Of a stretch of DNA of 64,000 bases, positions 21,050 to 34,746 are shown in pieces (position 1 is the first letter of the stretch; the number at the start of each line of letters is the position of its first letter). The stretch lies in NCBI GenBank assembly GCA_017640615.1, contig JAEPQK010000003.1, positions 434,001 to 498,000 on the forward strand. The letters run 5' to 3'. The notes under the pieces are model-generated. The model searched no databases. It saw only the letters and a list, made by a program, of their open reading frames with translations, and had not been told where the DNA came from. The translations under genes and the position numbers were made by a program. The DNA is from Rhizobiaceae bacterium. Its GTDB lineage: Bacteria; Pseudomonadota; Alphaproteobacteria; Rhizobiales; Rhizobiaceae.

Positions 21050-22333
21050 ATGATTGTCCGTCCGGCCATCGCTGGATTTCTGACTGCACTCTGCTGCGTG
21101 CTCGCCGCTTTTGGCGCGCGCGCCGAAGCGGTCGACGACATCGTCAACCGCCAGACCGCCAGCCGCAACGCCTATGCCGAGATCGCCAGGCAGATGAGCC
21201 TGTCCGAGGAGCGTCTGGCTGCAATCGCAGCCGAGGTCGATGCCCTCAAGAACGACGAGCGCACACTGACCGCAGCGCTTATTCAGGCCGCGAAGACCGA
21301 ACGCAAACTGAGCGACGAAGCCCGCGCGATCGGCGACCGCATCGACACGCTGGGCGGGCAGGAGGAAGAACTGCGCAGGTCGCTCGCGGAGCGGCGCGGC
21401 GTACTTGCCGAGGTGCTGGGCGCTTTGCAGCGCATGGGGCTTAACCCGCCGCCGGCCATTCTGGTGAAGCCGGAGGATGCGCTTTCTTCCGTCAGAAGCG
21501 CCATTTTGCTGGGTTCCGTGGTGCCGGAAATGCGCGCCGAAACCGAGATTCTGATCGCCGATCTGGCTGAACTGCGGCGGCTCGTGAAGACCATTTCGGC
21601 CGAGCGCGACAAGCTGCTCGAAACCGTCTCCGAGCAGGCTGCCGAGAAGGAGCGGCTCGCCCGGCTAATTGCCGAAAAGGCAAAGCTCCGCGAACAGTCG
21701 CAGGAAACACTGGAAGCCGAACGCCAGCGCGCAGGCGAACTTGCCGCCAAGGCAAGCAGCCTGCAGGAGCTGATCGCGACGCTGGAACAGGAAATCGAGA
21801 CAGCCCGCGCCGCCGCCGAGGCCGCCAATGCGCCGGTGCCGGATCGGCCGGTGCCGGAGCAAAACCGCCTCGCTGGTCCAGTGCCGTTCAAATCGATGCT
21901 CGGGCAAGTTTCGATGCCGGTCAGCGGCCGCGTCGATCTGCGCTTCGGCGAGCCCGACGGCGCCGGCGGCACCATCTTTGGCGACATCGTTACAACACAA
22001 TCAGGGGCAATCGTGACGGCCCCTGCGGATGGTTCCGTTCTTTATGCCGGGCCCTTCCGCTCCTACGGGCAGCTATTGATCCTCAATGCGGGCGATGGCT
22101 ATCATATCGTCCTGGCAGGCATGGACCGAATCAGCGTTTCGCTCGGTCAGTCTGTCCTTGCCGGCGAGCCTGTGGGCACGATGGGGGAAGCCAGGCTGGC
22201 GAGTGCCGTAACGCTCGCAGATGGAAATGTGGAACCGGAGCTCTACGTGGAGTTTCGCAAGGACGGAAAACCCATCGATCCCGCGCCATGGTGGGCGCAG
22301 AGCTATTCTGGAAGGACTGGAAATGATTCGTAG
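21050..22333 (+). CDS. EnvC-like murein hydrolase activator (degenerate M23/LytM domain)
   Basis: 427 residues. Residues 1-25 are a signal peptide (hydrophobic AIAGFLTALCCVLAAFGA, cleavage after ARA or AEA). Long coiled-coil segments rich in Glu, Ala, Lys and Arg follow (about 30-270), then a C-terminal LytM domain (about 285-420). The LytM zinc ligands are not conserved: the usual HxxxD is replaced by TIFGDIV and the HxH strand reads ELYVEF. This is expected of EnvC, which activates periplasmic amidases at the division site rather than cutting murein itself. The ATG at 21050 was chosen because it begins the signal peptide. It overlaps ctpA by 11 bp. Confidence 0.9.
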   Translation: MIVRPAIAGFLTALCCVLAAFGARAEAVDDIVNRQTASRNAYAEIARQMSLSEERLAAIAAEVDALKNDERTLTAALIQAAKTERKLSDEARAIGDRIDTLGGQEEELRRSLAERRGVLAEVLGALQRMGLNPPPAILVKPEDALSSVRSAILLGSVVPEMRAETEILIADLAELRRLVKTISAERDKLLETVSEQAAEKERLARLIAEKAKLREQSQETLEAERQRAGELAAKASSLQELIATLEQEIETARAAAEAANAPVPDRPVPEQNRLAGPVPFKSMLGQVSMPVSGRVDLRFGEPDGAGGTIFGDIVTTQSGAIVTAPADGSVLYAGPFRSYGQLLILNAGDGYHIVLAGMDRISVSLGQSVLAGEPVGTMGEARLASAVTLADGNVEPELYVEFRKDGKPIDPAPWWAQSYSGRTGNDS

Positions 22334-23651
22334 GATGTCGCTGCTGGTTGCCGGTGCCCTGATGGGCGCGTCGGCTATGAGCCTGGTCTACGGAACGCCG
22401 GGATCCACCGCCAACGCCGCTGCATCGGACACCTATCGCAATCTGGCGATTTTCGGCGATGTGTTCGAGCGCGTGCGCGCCCAATATGTATCTCCGCCGG
22501 ATGAGAAGTCGCTGGTGGAAAACGCCATCAACGGCATGCTCACCTCGCTAGACCCGCATTCCTCCTATCTCAACCCCGAAGCCGCGCAGGACATGCGTGT
22601 CCAGACCCGCGGTGAGTTCGGCGGCCTCGGCATCGAGGTCACCATGGAGAACGAGCTGGTCAAGGTGATTGCGCCGATGGAAGGCACGCCTGCTGCGGAA
22701 GCCGGCGTGCTGGCAGGCGATTACATCGCCGAGATCGACGGCGAGGATGTGCGTGGCCTCACCCTTTCCGACGCGGTTGACCGCATGCGCGGCGAAGTCA
22801 ATTCGCCGATCGAATTGACAATTCTGCGTGAAGGCGCCGACAAGCCGATCAAGCTCACCATCGTGCGCGACATCATCAAGGTGAAGGCCGTGCGCTACCG
22901 CGTCGAAGAAGACGTCGGATACCTGAAGATCAACTCCTTCACCGAGCGCGCCTCTGACGATCTGCGGGATGCGATCCGCAAAATCGAGGAAGAGGCCGGC
23001 GGTGCGGACAAGATAAAGGGCTTCGTGCTCGATCTGCGCCTCAATCCGGGCGGTCTGCTAGACCAGGCCGTCGGCGTGACCGACACCTTCCTGGAACGCG
23101 GCGAAATCGTCTCGACCCGCGGGCGCGACCGCAAGGATGTGACGCGCTTCGATTCCCGCGCCGGTGACATCACCGGCGGCAAGCCGGTCATCGTGATGAT
23201 CAATGGCGGCTCGGCGAGCGCTTCGGAAATCGTTGCCGGCGCGCTGCAGGACCACAAGCGGGCGGCGGTGCTCGGCACCAAATCCTTCGGCAAGGGCTCG
23301 GTGCAAACCATCATTCCGCTGGCCGAAAACGGCGCGTTGCGGCTGACCACGGCGCTCTATTACACGCCGTCCGGCAAGTCGATCCAAGGTACCGGCATTG
23401 TGCCGGACATCCGGATCGAACAGCCGCTGCCCGACGAACTGCTCGGGCGCGACGTGACGCGCGGCGAATCTGAACTGCGCGGCCACATTCAGGGCGTTGA
23501 GGAAGACGATGAGGGTTCCGGCTCGTCGGCCTATGTGCCACCGGACCCGGAAGACGACGTACAGCTCGGCTATGCGCTGGACCTCATCCGCGGCAACAAG
23601 ACCGATCCGGCCTTCCCGCCGAACCCCGATCAGGCGCAGCTTCAGGAATAG
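22323..23651 (+). CDS. ctpA: S41 family C-terminal processing peptidase (CtpA)
   Basis: 442 residues: an N-terminal signal/anchor (MIRRMSLLVAGALMGASAM), a PDZ domain (about 97-185) and the S41 serine/lysine protease core. By spacing, the catalytic Ser is Ser299 in GGSASASE and the Lys is Lys324 in SFGKGSVQ, 25 residues apart as in plant and cyanobacterial CtpA. It acts in the periplasm, degrading or maturing proteins including murein enzymes in other bacteria. An acidic, Pro-rich tail follows. GGAAGGA precedes the ATG at 22323 and the gene overlaps envC by 11 bp, consistent with coupled expression of a cell-wall remodelling pair. Confidence 0.95.
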   Translation: MIRRMSLLVAGALMGASAMSLVYGTPGSTANAAASDTYRNLAIFGDVFERVRAQYVSPPDEKSLVENAINGMLTSLDPHSSYLNPEAAQDMRVQTRGEFGGLGIEVTMENELVKVIAPMEGTPAAEAGVLAGDYIAEIDGEDVRGLTLSDAVDRMRGEVNSPIELTILREGADKPIKLTIVRDIIKVKAVRYRVEEDVGYLKINSFTERASDDLRDAIRKIEEEAGGADKIKGFVLDLRLNPGGLLDQAVGVTDTFLERGEIVSTRGRDRKDVTRFDSRAGDITGGKPVIVMINGGSASASEIVAGALQDHKRAAVLGTKSFGKGSVQTIIPLAENGALRLTTALYYTPSGKSIQGTGIVPDIRIEQPLPDELLGRDVTRGESELRGHIQGVEEDDEGSGSSAYVPPDPEDDVQLGYALDLIRGNKTDPAFPPNPDQAQLQE

Positions 23652-23665
23652 CGCTTCCGAATTTT

Positions 23666-23690
23666 CCGGCTCGCGGCTTTCGCGGGCCGG
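23666..23690 (+). terminator. Terminator-like hairpin after ctpA
   Basis: A 10-bp stem, 23666-23675 CCGGCTCGCG with 23681-23690 CGCGGGCCGG (one G-T pair), and a 5-nt loop. It is followed only by CCTGTTTC, so as an intrinsic terminator it is weak; attenuation before the deacetylase gene is equally possible. Confidence 0.45.
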
Positions 23691-23768
23691 CCTGTTTCAA
23701 ACGGCCGCCGCAGCTTTGTCCGTCGTCCAGCCCGGCCCACACAACTTAGCGACCGACAGGACATCTCC

Positions 23769-24929
23769 TTGGACAGCAAGGCCGACCGCAGCGATTTGAA
23801 CCAGCCGCTGGGCCTGAATGTCAGGCCGCAGCGTGCCGGTCTCGCGCTACCACCGCTTTCGACCTTCGCATTCTGGTTTGCCGTTCTGGTCGTTTTCGGC
23901 ACTTCCACCGGCATCGCACTGCGCGACCGGCCATTCAGGTCCGCCACGCAGGCTGTCGTTTCCGTTCCCCAGGAAGAAACCGACACTGCGTCGCAACAAG
24001 CCGCACGATCGGAGCCGACAGAAACCCGCACCGACGGCGGCGCTTCGATCATCCGCGTGCCTGCGCCGGCCTCCTCCGACAGCTCTATCGTCATTCACGA
24101 CCCGACGGCCAAGGGGCAGAACCTGCGTGTCGCGCATTTGCCTGATCGCGCGCTGATCGAGGAAAGCGAGCTCGGGCCGCTGCCTATCCGCGCCGCCGAC
24201 GGCCGCCGTCCCTTCGATGTCTATGCGCGGCCATGGTCCGGCGCGCGCGGCGCGCGCGTTGCGATTGTAATCGGCGGTCTCGGCGTTTCGCAGACAGGCA
24301 CACAAGAGGCGATTGCCAGCCTGCCCCCGGAGGTGACGCTTGCGTTTGCTAGTGGCGGCAATTCTATCGACCGCTGGATGCAGACGGCCCGGCAGGCGGG
24401 CCACGAGATTCTGATGCAGGTTCCGATGGAACCGTTCGACTATCCCAATGTCGATCCCGGCAAGAACACACTGACGGTCGACGCAAGTGCTGCAGAAAAC
24501 GCACAGCGCCTGCATGTCGCGCTCACCCGCACGACCAACTATGTCGGTGTGATGAACTATCTCGGCGGACGCTTCGTTGCCGACGATGCCGCACTACGGC
24601 CGGTCATGAACGAGCTGGCGGCGCGCGGCCTGATGTTCCTTGACGACGGCAGCTCGGCGCGCAGTCTGACCGGCGAACTGGCAGAGACCGCGCGCGGACC
24701 CTTCGCCGCCGCCGATCTCCAGATCGACAACATCCGCGAGCGCGGCGATATCCTCAAAAAGCTCGACGAAGCGGAGCGCACGGCACGCGCCAAAGGTTAT
24801 GCGATCGCAATCGGCTCCGCCTTCCAGGGAACGGTTTCCGCTGTCACCGAATGGGTGGCTGAGGCCAAACGCCGCGGCATCGAAGTCGTCCCCATCTCGG
24901 CGCTGGCCAACGATCCCGAAAACCCATAA
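23769..24929 (+). CDS. Divergent polysaccharide deacetylase family protein (YibQ-like)
   Basis: 386 residues. One membrane segment lies near the N-terminus (about 37-55, [19 protein letters not shown]), then a Thr/Ser/Pro-rich linker, then a NodB-like barrel of the divergent deacetylase-2 (DUF610) group: [40 protein letters not shown] and [11 protein letters not shown]. The canonical NodB metal triad is not complete, as in the YibQ family. Periplasmic, probably envelope-related. No ATG fits; the TTG at 23769 is the best start, since [10 protein letters not shown] just after it matches the usual N-terminal motif. It follows envC-ctpA, a conserved trio, and precedes rppH by 31 bp. Confidence 0.85.
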   Translation: MDSKADRSDLNQPLGLNVRPQRAGLALPPLSTFAFWFAVLVVFGTSTGIALRDRPFRSATQAVVSVPQEETDTASQQAARSEPTETRTDGGASIIRVPAPASSDSSIVIHDPTAKGQNLRVAHLPDRALIEESELGPLPIRAADGRRPFDVYARPWSGARGARVAIVIGGLGVSQTGTQEAIASLPPEVTLAFASGGNSIDRWMQTARQAGHEILMQVPMEPFDYPNVDPGKNTLTVDASAAENAQRLHVALTRTTNYVGVMNYLGGRFVADDAALRPVMNELAARGLMFLDDGSSARSLTGELAETARGPFAAADLQIDNIRERGDILKKLDEAERTARAKGYAIAIGSAFQGTVSAVTEWVAEAKRRGIEVVPISALANDPENP

Positions 24930-24960
24930 TCCGGTGTGGCCGCTATTTCGGGGACGAGCC

Positions 24961-25485
24961 ATGCCGAAGAAATCGAAAAAGATTGACCGCGAGTCGATGC
25001 CTTACAGGCGTTGTGTCGGCGCAATGGTGCTCAATGCGGACGGACTTGTCTGGGCAGGCCGCAGGATCATCGAAAACGACTCCGAGCTGCAGACATCTTC
25101 GATGCTTTGGCAGATGCCTCAGGGTGGAATCGACAAAGGCGAAGACCCATACGCGGCCGCAAAGCGCGAGCTATACGAGGAAACCGGCATCAAAAGTGCC
25201 TCGCTGCTCGCGGAAGCGCCTGAATGGATCAATTATGACCTACCCGATGATCTGCTCGGCAAGGCGCTGAGCGGCAAATATCGGGGCCAGACCCAGAAAT
25301 GGTATGCCTTCCGCTTCGAGGGCGATGAGAGCGAGATTGCGATCAACCCGCCACCCGGCGGTCACGATGCCGAGTTCGACGCTTGGGAATGGAAGCGGAT
25401 TGACGAGCTGCCGGACCTGATCGTGCCTTTCAAGCGCGGCGTCTACGAAGAAGTCATCGCCGCCTTCCGGCATCTGGCTGCCTGA
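24961..25485 (+). CDS. rppH: RNA pyrophosphohydrolase RppH
   Basis: 174-residue Nudix hydrolase that removes pyrophosphate from 5'-triphosphorylated RNA, triggering RNase E-dependent decay; in some alphaproteobacteria the same protein (IalA/NudH) also hydrolyses dinucleoside polyphosphates. The Nudix box spans [17 protein letters not shown] and the following YEETGI. The opening [11 protein letters not shown], the QMPQGGI segment and the [11 protein letters not shown] strand are characteristic. The ATG at 24961 was chosen over in-frame sequence inside the deacetylase gene. A bidirectional terminator follows. Confidence 0.95.
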   Translation: MPKKSKKIDRESMPYRRCVGAMVLNADGLVWAGRRIIENDSELQTSSMLWQMPQGGIDKGEDPYAAAKRELYEETGIKSASLLAEAPEWINYDLPDDLLGKALSGKYRGQTQKWYAFRFEGDESEIAINPPPGGHDAEFDAWEWKRIDELPDLIVPFKRGVYEEVIAAFRHLAA

Positions 25486-25498
25486 CAACGCCAACGAA

Positions 25499-25523
25499 AA
25501 AGCCGGGCGCGAGGCCCGGCTTT
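25499..25523. terminator. Bidirectional terminator between rppH and atpC
   Basis: A 10-bp perfect stem (25499-25508 AAAGCCGGGC with 25514-25523 GCCCGGCTTT) and a GCGAG loop. Preceding A and following T residues allow termination on both strands, which suits the convergent rppH and atp operons. Confidence 0.78.
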
Positions 25524-25547
25524 GTCTGAATTCGGTATCCTGCGCGG

Positions 25548-25955
25548 CTAGGCCGGGAGGATCGCGCCTTCGAGCGTAGTCAGCTTATTCAGATAAAGCT
25601 CGGCGCGGCTGCGGGCTTCGTCATTTTCAGTGCTCTCGGCATCCCGGCGCGCTGCTTCGATCCGCTTTTCGAGTTCGGCACGGTCGAACTCGCCGACCGG
25701 AACAGCCGATTCCGCCAGCAGCGTGCAGCCCTGCGGCACCACATCGGCGAAACCGCCGAACACCACGTAACGCTGCTCCGAGCCGGATGCGGGCTTCACC
25801 GTAACAACGCCAGGCTTGATCGTGGTCATGACCGGAGCATGCGATGCCATCACGGTCATCTCGCCCTCGGCGCCCGGAATAATCACCTGCTCGACCTCTT
25901 CCGAGATCAGCAGCCGCTCAGGCGAGACCAGTTCGAATTTGAAGCTTTCAGCCAT
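25548..25955 (-). CDS. atpC: F1F0 ATP synthase subunit epsilon
   Basis: 135 residues: an N-terminal beta-sandwich (FELVSPERLLISEEVEQVIIPGAEGEMTV) and a C-terminal helical part (FDRAELEKRIEAARRDAES) that can brake rotation. Normal length. It is the last gene of atpHAGDC, 104 bp downstream of atpD, and ends before the bidirectional terminator. F0 genes (atpIBEF) are not here, as is usual in alphaproteobacteria where the operons are split. Confidence 0.97.
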   Translation of the reverse strand: MAESFKFELVSPERLLISEEVEQVIIPGAEGEMTVMASHAPVMTTIKPGVVTVKPASGSEQRYVVFGGFADVVPQGCTLLAESAVPVGEFDRAELEKRIEAARRDAESTENDEARSRAELYLNKLTTLEGAILPA

Positions 25956-26059
25956 GCTCTATCAGGCAGTCGGTAGCGGTCAGTCGGAAATACCTAGGAT
26001 GGTACATGCGACGCCCTTGCTTGGTTCGACTGCCTACTCCCTGTTGCCTACGCCCAGCC

Positions 26060-28496
<2,437 letters not shown>

Positions 28497-28533
28497 GCGG
28501 CGACCCTGATCCTGTCAGTCTGGTTCGTCGGCC

Positions 28534-30623
<2,090 letters not shown>

Positions 30624-30856
30624 GAAATGCCGCTCTTCCTGTCTGATTGGCGCAAGATTGAAGCTGGAGCTATGGGCTCTGGCTAAATCCTTGACCTTGC
30701 TGATTATTTTTGGCCAGACACCGGGACGTGCCGGCTCCCCCAGCCAAATATTGACCGCCGTCTAGCATACGCTTCCGGGACTCGCAACACGCCGGAAGTC
30801 GGCCTTTTGGCGCGTTATTGTCGCATATGGCTGTCCACCGGCGCCAGGCCGCCATT

Positions 30857-31252
30857 TCAGGGCACGAGACCGAACGCGAAGAGCAGCGCCAGTAGCGCAA
30901 GCCCGATCTCGATTACCAGCGAAAGCCAATTATAGAGCGTATTACCATCGTCGGAGAGCATGGAAACCAGCCGCCCGAATGCCGTGAGCGCCCATGAGAG
31001 GCCGAGCGCCAGATAAAGAAGCGGCTGCGCCAGCAGCACACAGGACAATCCGATGCCGAGAAGAAACCCGGCCATGTTGCCCCGCGCGCTCGCCACAGCC
31101 TCGGGGTGCCCCGGCAGGGTCTGCAGGCGGTAGATGCGCAGCCCGCTCGTCGGCGCAAACATGAGAAAAAGCCCGAGCACAATCGTGATGACGGCGCAGC
31201 TCCACGCCAGCCATTCACCGAAGCTCACCGGCCATGGAAATGCGAATTCCAT
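30857..31252 (-). CDS. Small multi-pass membrane protein (DUF4345-like, tentative)
   Basis: 131 residues with four predicted transmembrane helices (about 13-32, 60-77, 79-93 and 108-130). The ARGNMAGFLLGIGLSCVLLAQP stretch resembles DUF4345 proteins, but this assignment is by eye and uncertain. It has no catalytic motif. The ATG at 31252 opens MEFAFPWPVSFGEW. It is between the secreted hypothetical gene (69-bp gap) and atpH (233-bp gap), all minus strand, and no terminator with a clear T run separates it from the atp promoter region. Confidence 0.75.
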   Translation of the reverse strand: MEFAFPWPVSFGEWLAWSCAVITIVLGLFLMFAPTSGLRIYRLQTLPGHPEAVASARGNMAGFLLGIGLSCVLLAQPLLYLALGLSWALTAFGRLVSMLSDDGNTLYNWLSLVIEIGLALLALLFAFGLVP

Positions 31253-31321
31253 TACGCGCCCCTCGAACTGCGCAATAAAGGCCCCACTCTACCAGCTTGC
31301 GCCGAGATGGCCAGCTTGGCG

Positions 31322-31774
31322 TCAGACGCCGCAATCACCGTGAAATTCGATCTCTTCATCGCCACCCGGGCCGCTGACGGAGATCGTGCCTGTATAGGCG
31401 GTGCTTTCGTAGCCGCCTTCGCCCTTGATCATGGAGACCGTGACCTCGTAGCTCGGCTCGCCCCATGTCCGGTAGGTTCGCAATTCGCCCTCGCCGGAGG
31501 AAATCGTGTCCAGCTCCTCAAGCTGCCGCAGCTGATGGTGCAGACCGATATAGGCGTAGCGGGCATTGGAGCCGGTGATCGTATCGATATTGTCGAAAAA
31601 GACGAAGCGCCAGCTGTCGGGATTGTTGAAGTCGAACTCCTGGCCGGCGCGAAGGAACGTGCAGTAGGAGCTGATATTGGGCCACAGCACATCTGTGATG
31701 ATCGGCTGCCGGGCCTGCGCCACCTGCGCGGAGCCGATGAGCAGAGCAATAGCGGACGCTGCGAGCTTCTTCAT
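31322..31774 (-). CDS. Secreted hypothetical protein
   Basis: 150 residues. Residues 1-21 form a signal peptide (MKKLAASAIALLIGSAQVAQA, cleaved after AQA), so the mature ~129-residue protein is periplasmic or exported. It contains two cysteines (in SSYCTF and HGDCGV at the very end) that could form a disulfide, and many aromatic residues (FDFNNPDSWRFVFFDN). I recognise no family. The ATG at 31774 has minus-strand GGGAGA upstream and begins the signal peptide, whereas longer in-frame starts do not. It is 50 bp downstream of priA's stop on the opposite side of the same-strand run and may be monocistronic. Confidence 0.75.
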   Translation of the reverse strand: MKKLAASAIALLIGSAQVAQARQPIITDVLWPNISSYCTFLRAGQEFDFNNPDSWRFVFFDNIDTITGSNARYAYIGLHHQLRQLEELDTISSGEGELRTYRTWGEPSYEVTVSMIKGEGGYESTAYTGTISVSGPGGDEEIEFHGDCGV

Positions 31775-31824
31775 GACTTCTCCCGTGAATTGAGGCCGAA
31801 CCTTAGGGAGCGGCTTCCGCCAGG

Positions 31825-34002
31825 TCAAAGAAAACTCTGCGGGTCGATGTCGACCTGCACGCGCACCGAACCGCGGGGGCGCGGGGCGGCGTTGATCATG
31901 GCGCGCAGATAGTCCTGCATGTTGGCGCGGCGGGTGCCATGAACCAGAAGCCGGAAACGGTATCGCCCGGCAATCAGCGCCAGCGGCGCTTCCGCCGGCC
32001 CGAGAACGCTGACCTGATCGCTTGGCGACGCTGCCCTGCGCAATGCCCGCGCATGCGCCTCCGCTTCCCCCCGCGTCGCCGCACTCACCACGATTGCCGC
32101 CAGCCGCCCGAAAGGTGGCATTCCGGCGCGCTGCCGTTCCGCGATCTCGCGCTGATAGAAGCTCTCCGCATCGCCTGAAATCAGCGCCTGCATGACCGGG
32201 TGGTCCGGCTGGTAGGTCTGAATCAGTCCCTGGCTCCGTCCGCCCGTGCGCCCTGCCCGTCCCGTCACCTGGCTCAAAAGCTGAAAGGTCCGTTCCGCTG
32301 CGCGTGGATCGCCATTTGCAAGACCGATATCGGCGTCGACCACGCCCACGACCGTTATGCCCGGAAAATTGTGCCCCTTGGCGACGAGTTGCGTGCCGAT
32401 CACTATATCGGCCTCGCCTTTCGCTATGGCCTCGAATTCCAGCCGCAGCCGTTTCACCCCGCCGACCAGATCGGACGACAGAACGATGATGCGCGCCTCG
32501 GAAAAATGCTCCATCGCCTCTTCCGCGATGCGCTCGATTCCAGGGCCGCAGGCAACCAGATGATCAAAGGTGCCGCATTCGGGGCAGGCTTCCGGCCGAG
32601 CTTCGTGGTGTCCGCAATGGTGGCACACCAGCTGTCCGCGAAACCGGTGCTCCACCAACCAGGACGAACAGTCCGGGCACTGGAACCGATGCCCGCAGAC
32701 CCGACATAGCGTCAGCGGGGCATAACCCCGCCGGTTGAGAAAAAGCAGCGATTGCTCGCCACGCTCCAGCGCACCGCGCAGAGCGCCAATCAGAACCGGA
32801 GACAGAAACCCGCCGCGCGCAGGCGGGTGGCGGCGCATATCGATCGACTTGAGCTCCGGCAGCACGGCCTCCGCATAGCGCGTCGGCAGAGCGACACTGT
32901 GATAGCGCCCGGTTTCGGCATTGACCCGCGTCTCCACCGAGGGTGTGGCAGACGCCAGCACAACCGGAAACTGCCCGATATTGCCGCGCACCACCGCCAT
33001 GTCGCGAGCATTGTAGAAAACGCGGTCCTCCTGCTTGTAGGCGGTGTCGTGCTCCTCATCGACCACGATCAGACCGAGATTTTGAAACGGCAGGAACAGC
33101 GAGGAGCGGGCGCCGGCCACGACCTGCACATTGCCTTCCGCCACCTGCCGCCAGACTTTCTCGCGCATACGCGGTGTGACGTCGGAATGCCACTCCGCCG
33201 GCTTGGCGCCGAAGCGGTCGTGGAAACGCTCGAGAAACGCCTGTGTCAGCGCGATTTCGGGCATCAGGATCAGCACCTGCTTGCCGGCGCGGATCGCCGC
33301 ATCAATCGCCTCGAAATAGGTTTCGGTTTTGCCGGACCCGGTCACCCCATCGATGATGGTGACGGAAAAGGCGTCCTCCGTCACGCGTGCGCGCAAGTTG
33401 GCCGCGGCTTCCTCCTGATCGACCGTAAGCGCAGGCTTCGCGTAATCAGGGTCGGGCCTGGCAACCACGGGCTGCGGCGGCAGCAACACGGTTTCGAACA
33501 CACCCTGTGCTGCAAGCCCGTCGATCACGCTGAGCGAAACGCCGGCAGCATGGGCAAGGCCGGAGCGTGTCCACGCCATACCGTCGCCGGCAAGCTCCAG
33601 CACACGGCTGCGGGCGGCGGTCATGCGCTCCGGTGTACCGCCCGCATAGCGCAGGCCGGGCTGATGCGGCTCGGGCTCAAACGCGGCCGGCGCGCGCAGG
33701 AACATGCGCGCCACCATGCCGGGCGAGGCCATGGTATAGGCCGACACCCAGTCGACGAAGCGACGCGCCGCCTCGTCCAGCGGGGGGCAATCGAACACTT
33801 CCGATATCGGCCGCAGCTTTTTCGGATCGACGCTTTCGCCCGCACCGTCCCAGACCACCGCAGCCACCTCGCGCGGGCCGATCGGCACCCGCACGATCGA
33901 ACCCGGCCGCACCCGGGCGCTCTCCGGCACCGCGTAGGAGAACGGCCGGTCCACCGGCGTCGGCACAAGAACCGGAACCGTGCTGGGCGAATCTTTGCTC
34001 AT
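31825..34002 (-). CDS. priA: Primosomal protein N' (replication restart helicase PriA)
   Basis: 725-residue superfamily 2 3'-5' helicase that reloads the replisome at collapsed forks. N-terminal DNA-binding domain with VPTPVDRPFSYAVP; Walker A GVTGSGKT (219-226); DEEH (315-318); eight zinc-binding cysteines as four CxxC-type pairs at 433/436, 442/445, 460/463 and 473/476; GTQLVAKGHNFPGIT (motif V) and GRAGRTGGRSQG (motif VI). The ATG at 34002 starts the conserved protein; the reading frame stays open another 1.2 kb upstream antisense to fsaA, which is a compositional artefact. It is divergent from fsaA. Confidence 0.97.
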   Translation of the reverse strand: MSKDSPSTVPVLVPTPVDRPFSYAVPESARVRPGSIVRVPIGPREVAAVVWDGAGESVDPKKLRPISEVFDCPPLDEAARRFVDWVSAYTMASPGMVARMFLRAPAAFEPEPHQPGLRYAGGTPERMTAARSRVLELAGDGMAWTRSGLAHAAGVSLSVIDGLAAQGVFETVLLPPQPVVARPDPDYAKPALTVDQEEAAANLRARVTEDAFSVTIIDGVTGSGKTETYFEAIDAAIRAGKQVLILMPEIALTQAFLERFHDRFGAKPAEWHSDVTPRMREKVWRQVAEGNVQVVAGARSSLFLPFQNLGLIVVDEEHDTAYKQEDRVFYNARDMAVVRGNIGQFPVVLASATPSVETRVNAETGRYHSVALPTRYAEAVLPELKSIDMRRHPPARGGFLSPVLIGALRGALERGEQSLLFLNRRGYAPLTLCRVCGHRFQCPDCSSWLVEHRFRGQLVCHHCGHHEARPEACPECGTFDHLVACGPGIERIAEEAMEHFSEARIIVLSSDLVGGVKRLRLEFEAIAKGEADIVIGTQLVAKGHNFPGITVVGVVDADIGLANGDPRAAERTFQLLSQVTGRAGRTGGRSQGLIQTYQPDHPVMQALISGDAESFYQREIAERQRAGMPPFGRLAAIVVSAATRGEAEAHARALRRAASPSDQVSVLGPAEAPLALIAGRYRFRLLVHGTRRANMQDYLRAMINAAPRPRGSVRVQVDIDPQSFL

Positions 34003-34086
34003 GATGGGTGACCTTGCCCGGTTCTTGCGATAGAGCAAGGCCGAAAGGCGCAAGCGCCGGCCGCCACATCTGCCCAGGAGATTCCC

Positions 34087-34740
34087 ATGAAGTTCTTTGT
34101 CGATACCGCCGACACCAAGGAAATCAGCGAGCTCAACGCGCTCGGCCTTCTGGATGGCGTGACGACAAACCCGTCGCTGATCCTGAAGTCCGGCCGCGAC
34201 ATCATGGAAGTGACCAAGGAGATTTGCGACATCGTGGAAGGCCCGGTCTCGGCCGAGGTTGCGGCGACGGACTATGAGCAGATGATGCGCGAGGCCGATG
34301 TTCTTTCGAAGATTGCCGACAATATCTGCATCAAGGTTCCGCTGACCTTCGACGGGCTTAAGGCCTGCAAGGCACTCACCGGCGACGGTCGCATGGTCAA
34401 TGTCACGCTCTGCTTCTCGGCCAATCAGGCGCTGCTGGCGGCGAAGGCCGGTGCGACCTTCATCTCGCCCTTCGTTGGCCGCATCGACGACACCGGCGAG
34501 GATGGCATGGAGCTGATCGCCGAGATCAGAACGATCTACGACAATTACGACTTCGGCACCGAGATCCTGACGGCTTCGGTTCGGACCGTGAATCACGTCA
34601 AGCAGGCAGCCCTCATCGGTTCGGATGTGGCGACCGTGCCGCCGGCGATCCTGCGCCAGCTCGTCAAACACCCGCTGACCGACAAGGGCCTGGACGCGTT
34701 TCTGGCCGACTGGGCAAAGACCGGCCAGAACATCGCCTGA
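34087..34740 (+). CDS. fsaA: Fructose-6-phosphate aldolase / transaldolase (TalC type)
   Basis: 217-residue TIM barrel of the small TalC/FSA class. [17 protein letters not shown] and [10 protein letters not shown] are the family start, and the Schiff-base Lys is Lys83 in NICIKVPL. Both fructose-6-phosphate aldolase and genuine transaldolase activities are known in this class, so the exact reaction is uncertain; a pentose-phosphate role is likely. AGGAGA lies 7 nt upstream of the ATG. It is divergent from priA, a conserved neighbour in rhizobia, and 6 bp upstream of the hydratase gene. Confidence 0.93.
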   Translation: MKFFVDTADTKEISELNALGLLDGVTTNPSLILKSGRDIMEVTKEICDIVEGPVSAEVAATDYEQMMREADVLSKIADNICIKVPLTFDGLKACKALTGDGRMVNVTLCFSANQALLAAKAGATFISPFVGRIDDTGEDGMELIAEIRTIYDNYDFGTEILTASVRTVNHVKQAALIGSDVATVPPAILRQLVKHPLTDKGLDAFLADWAKTGQNIA

Positions 34741-34746
34741 CGCACC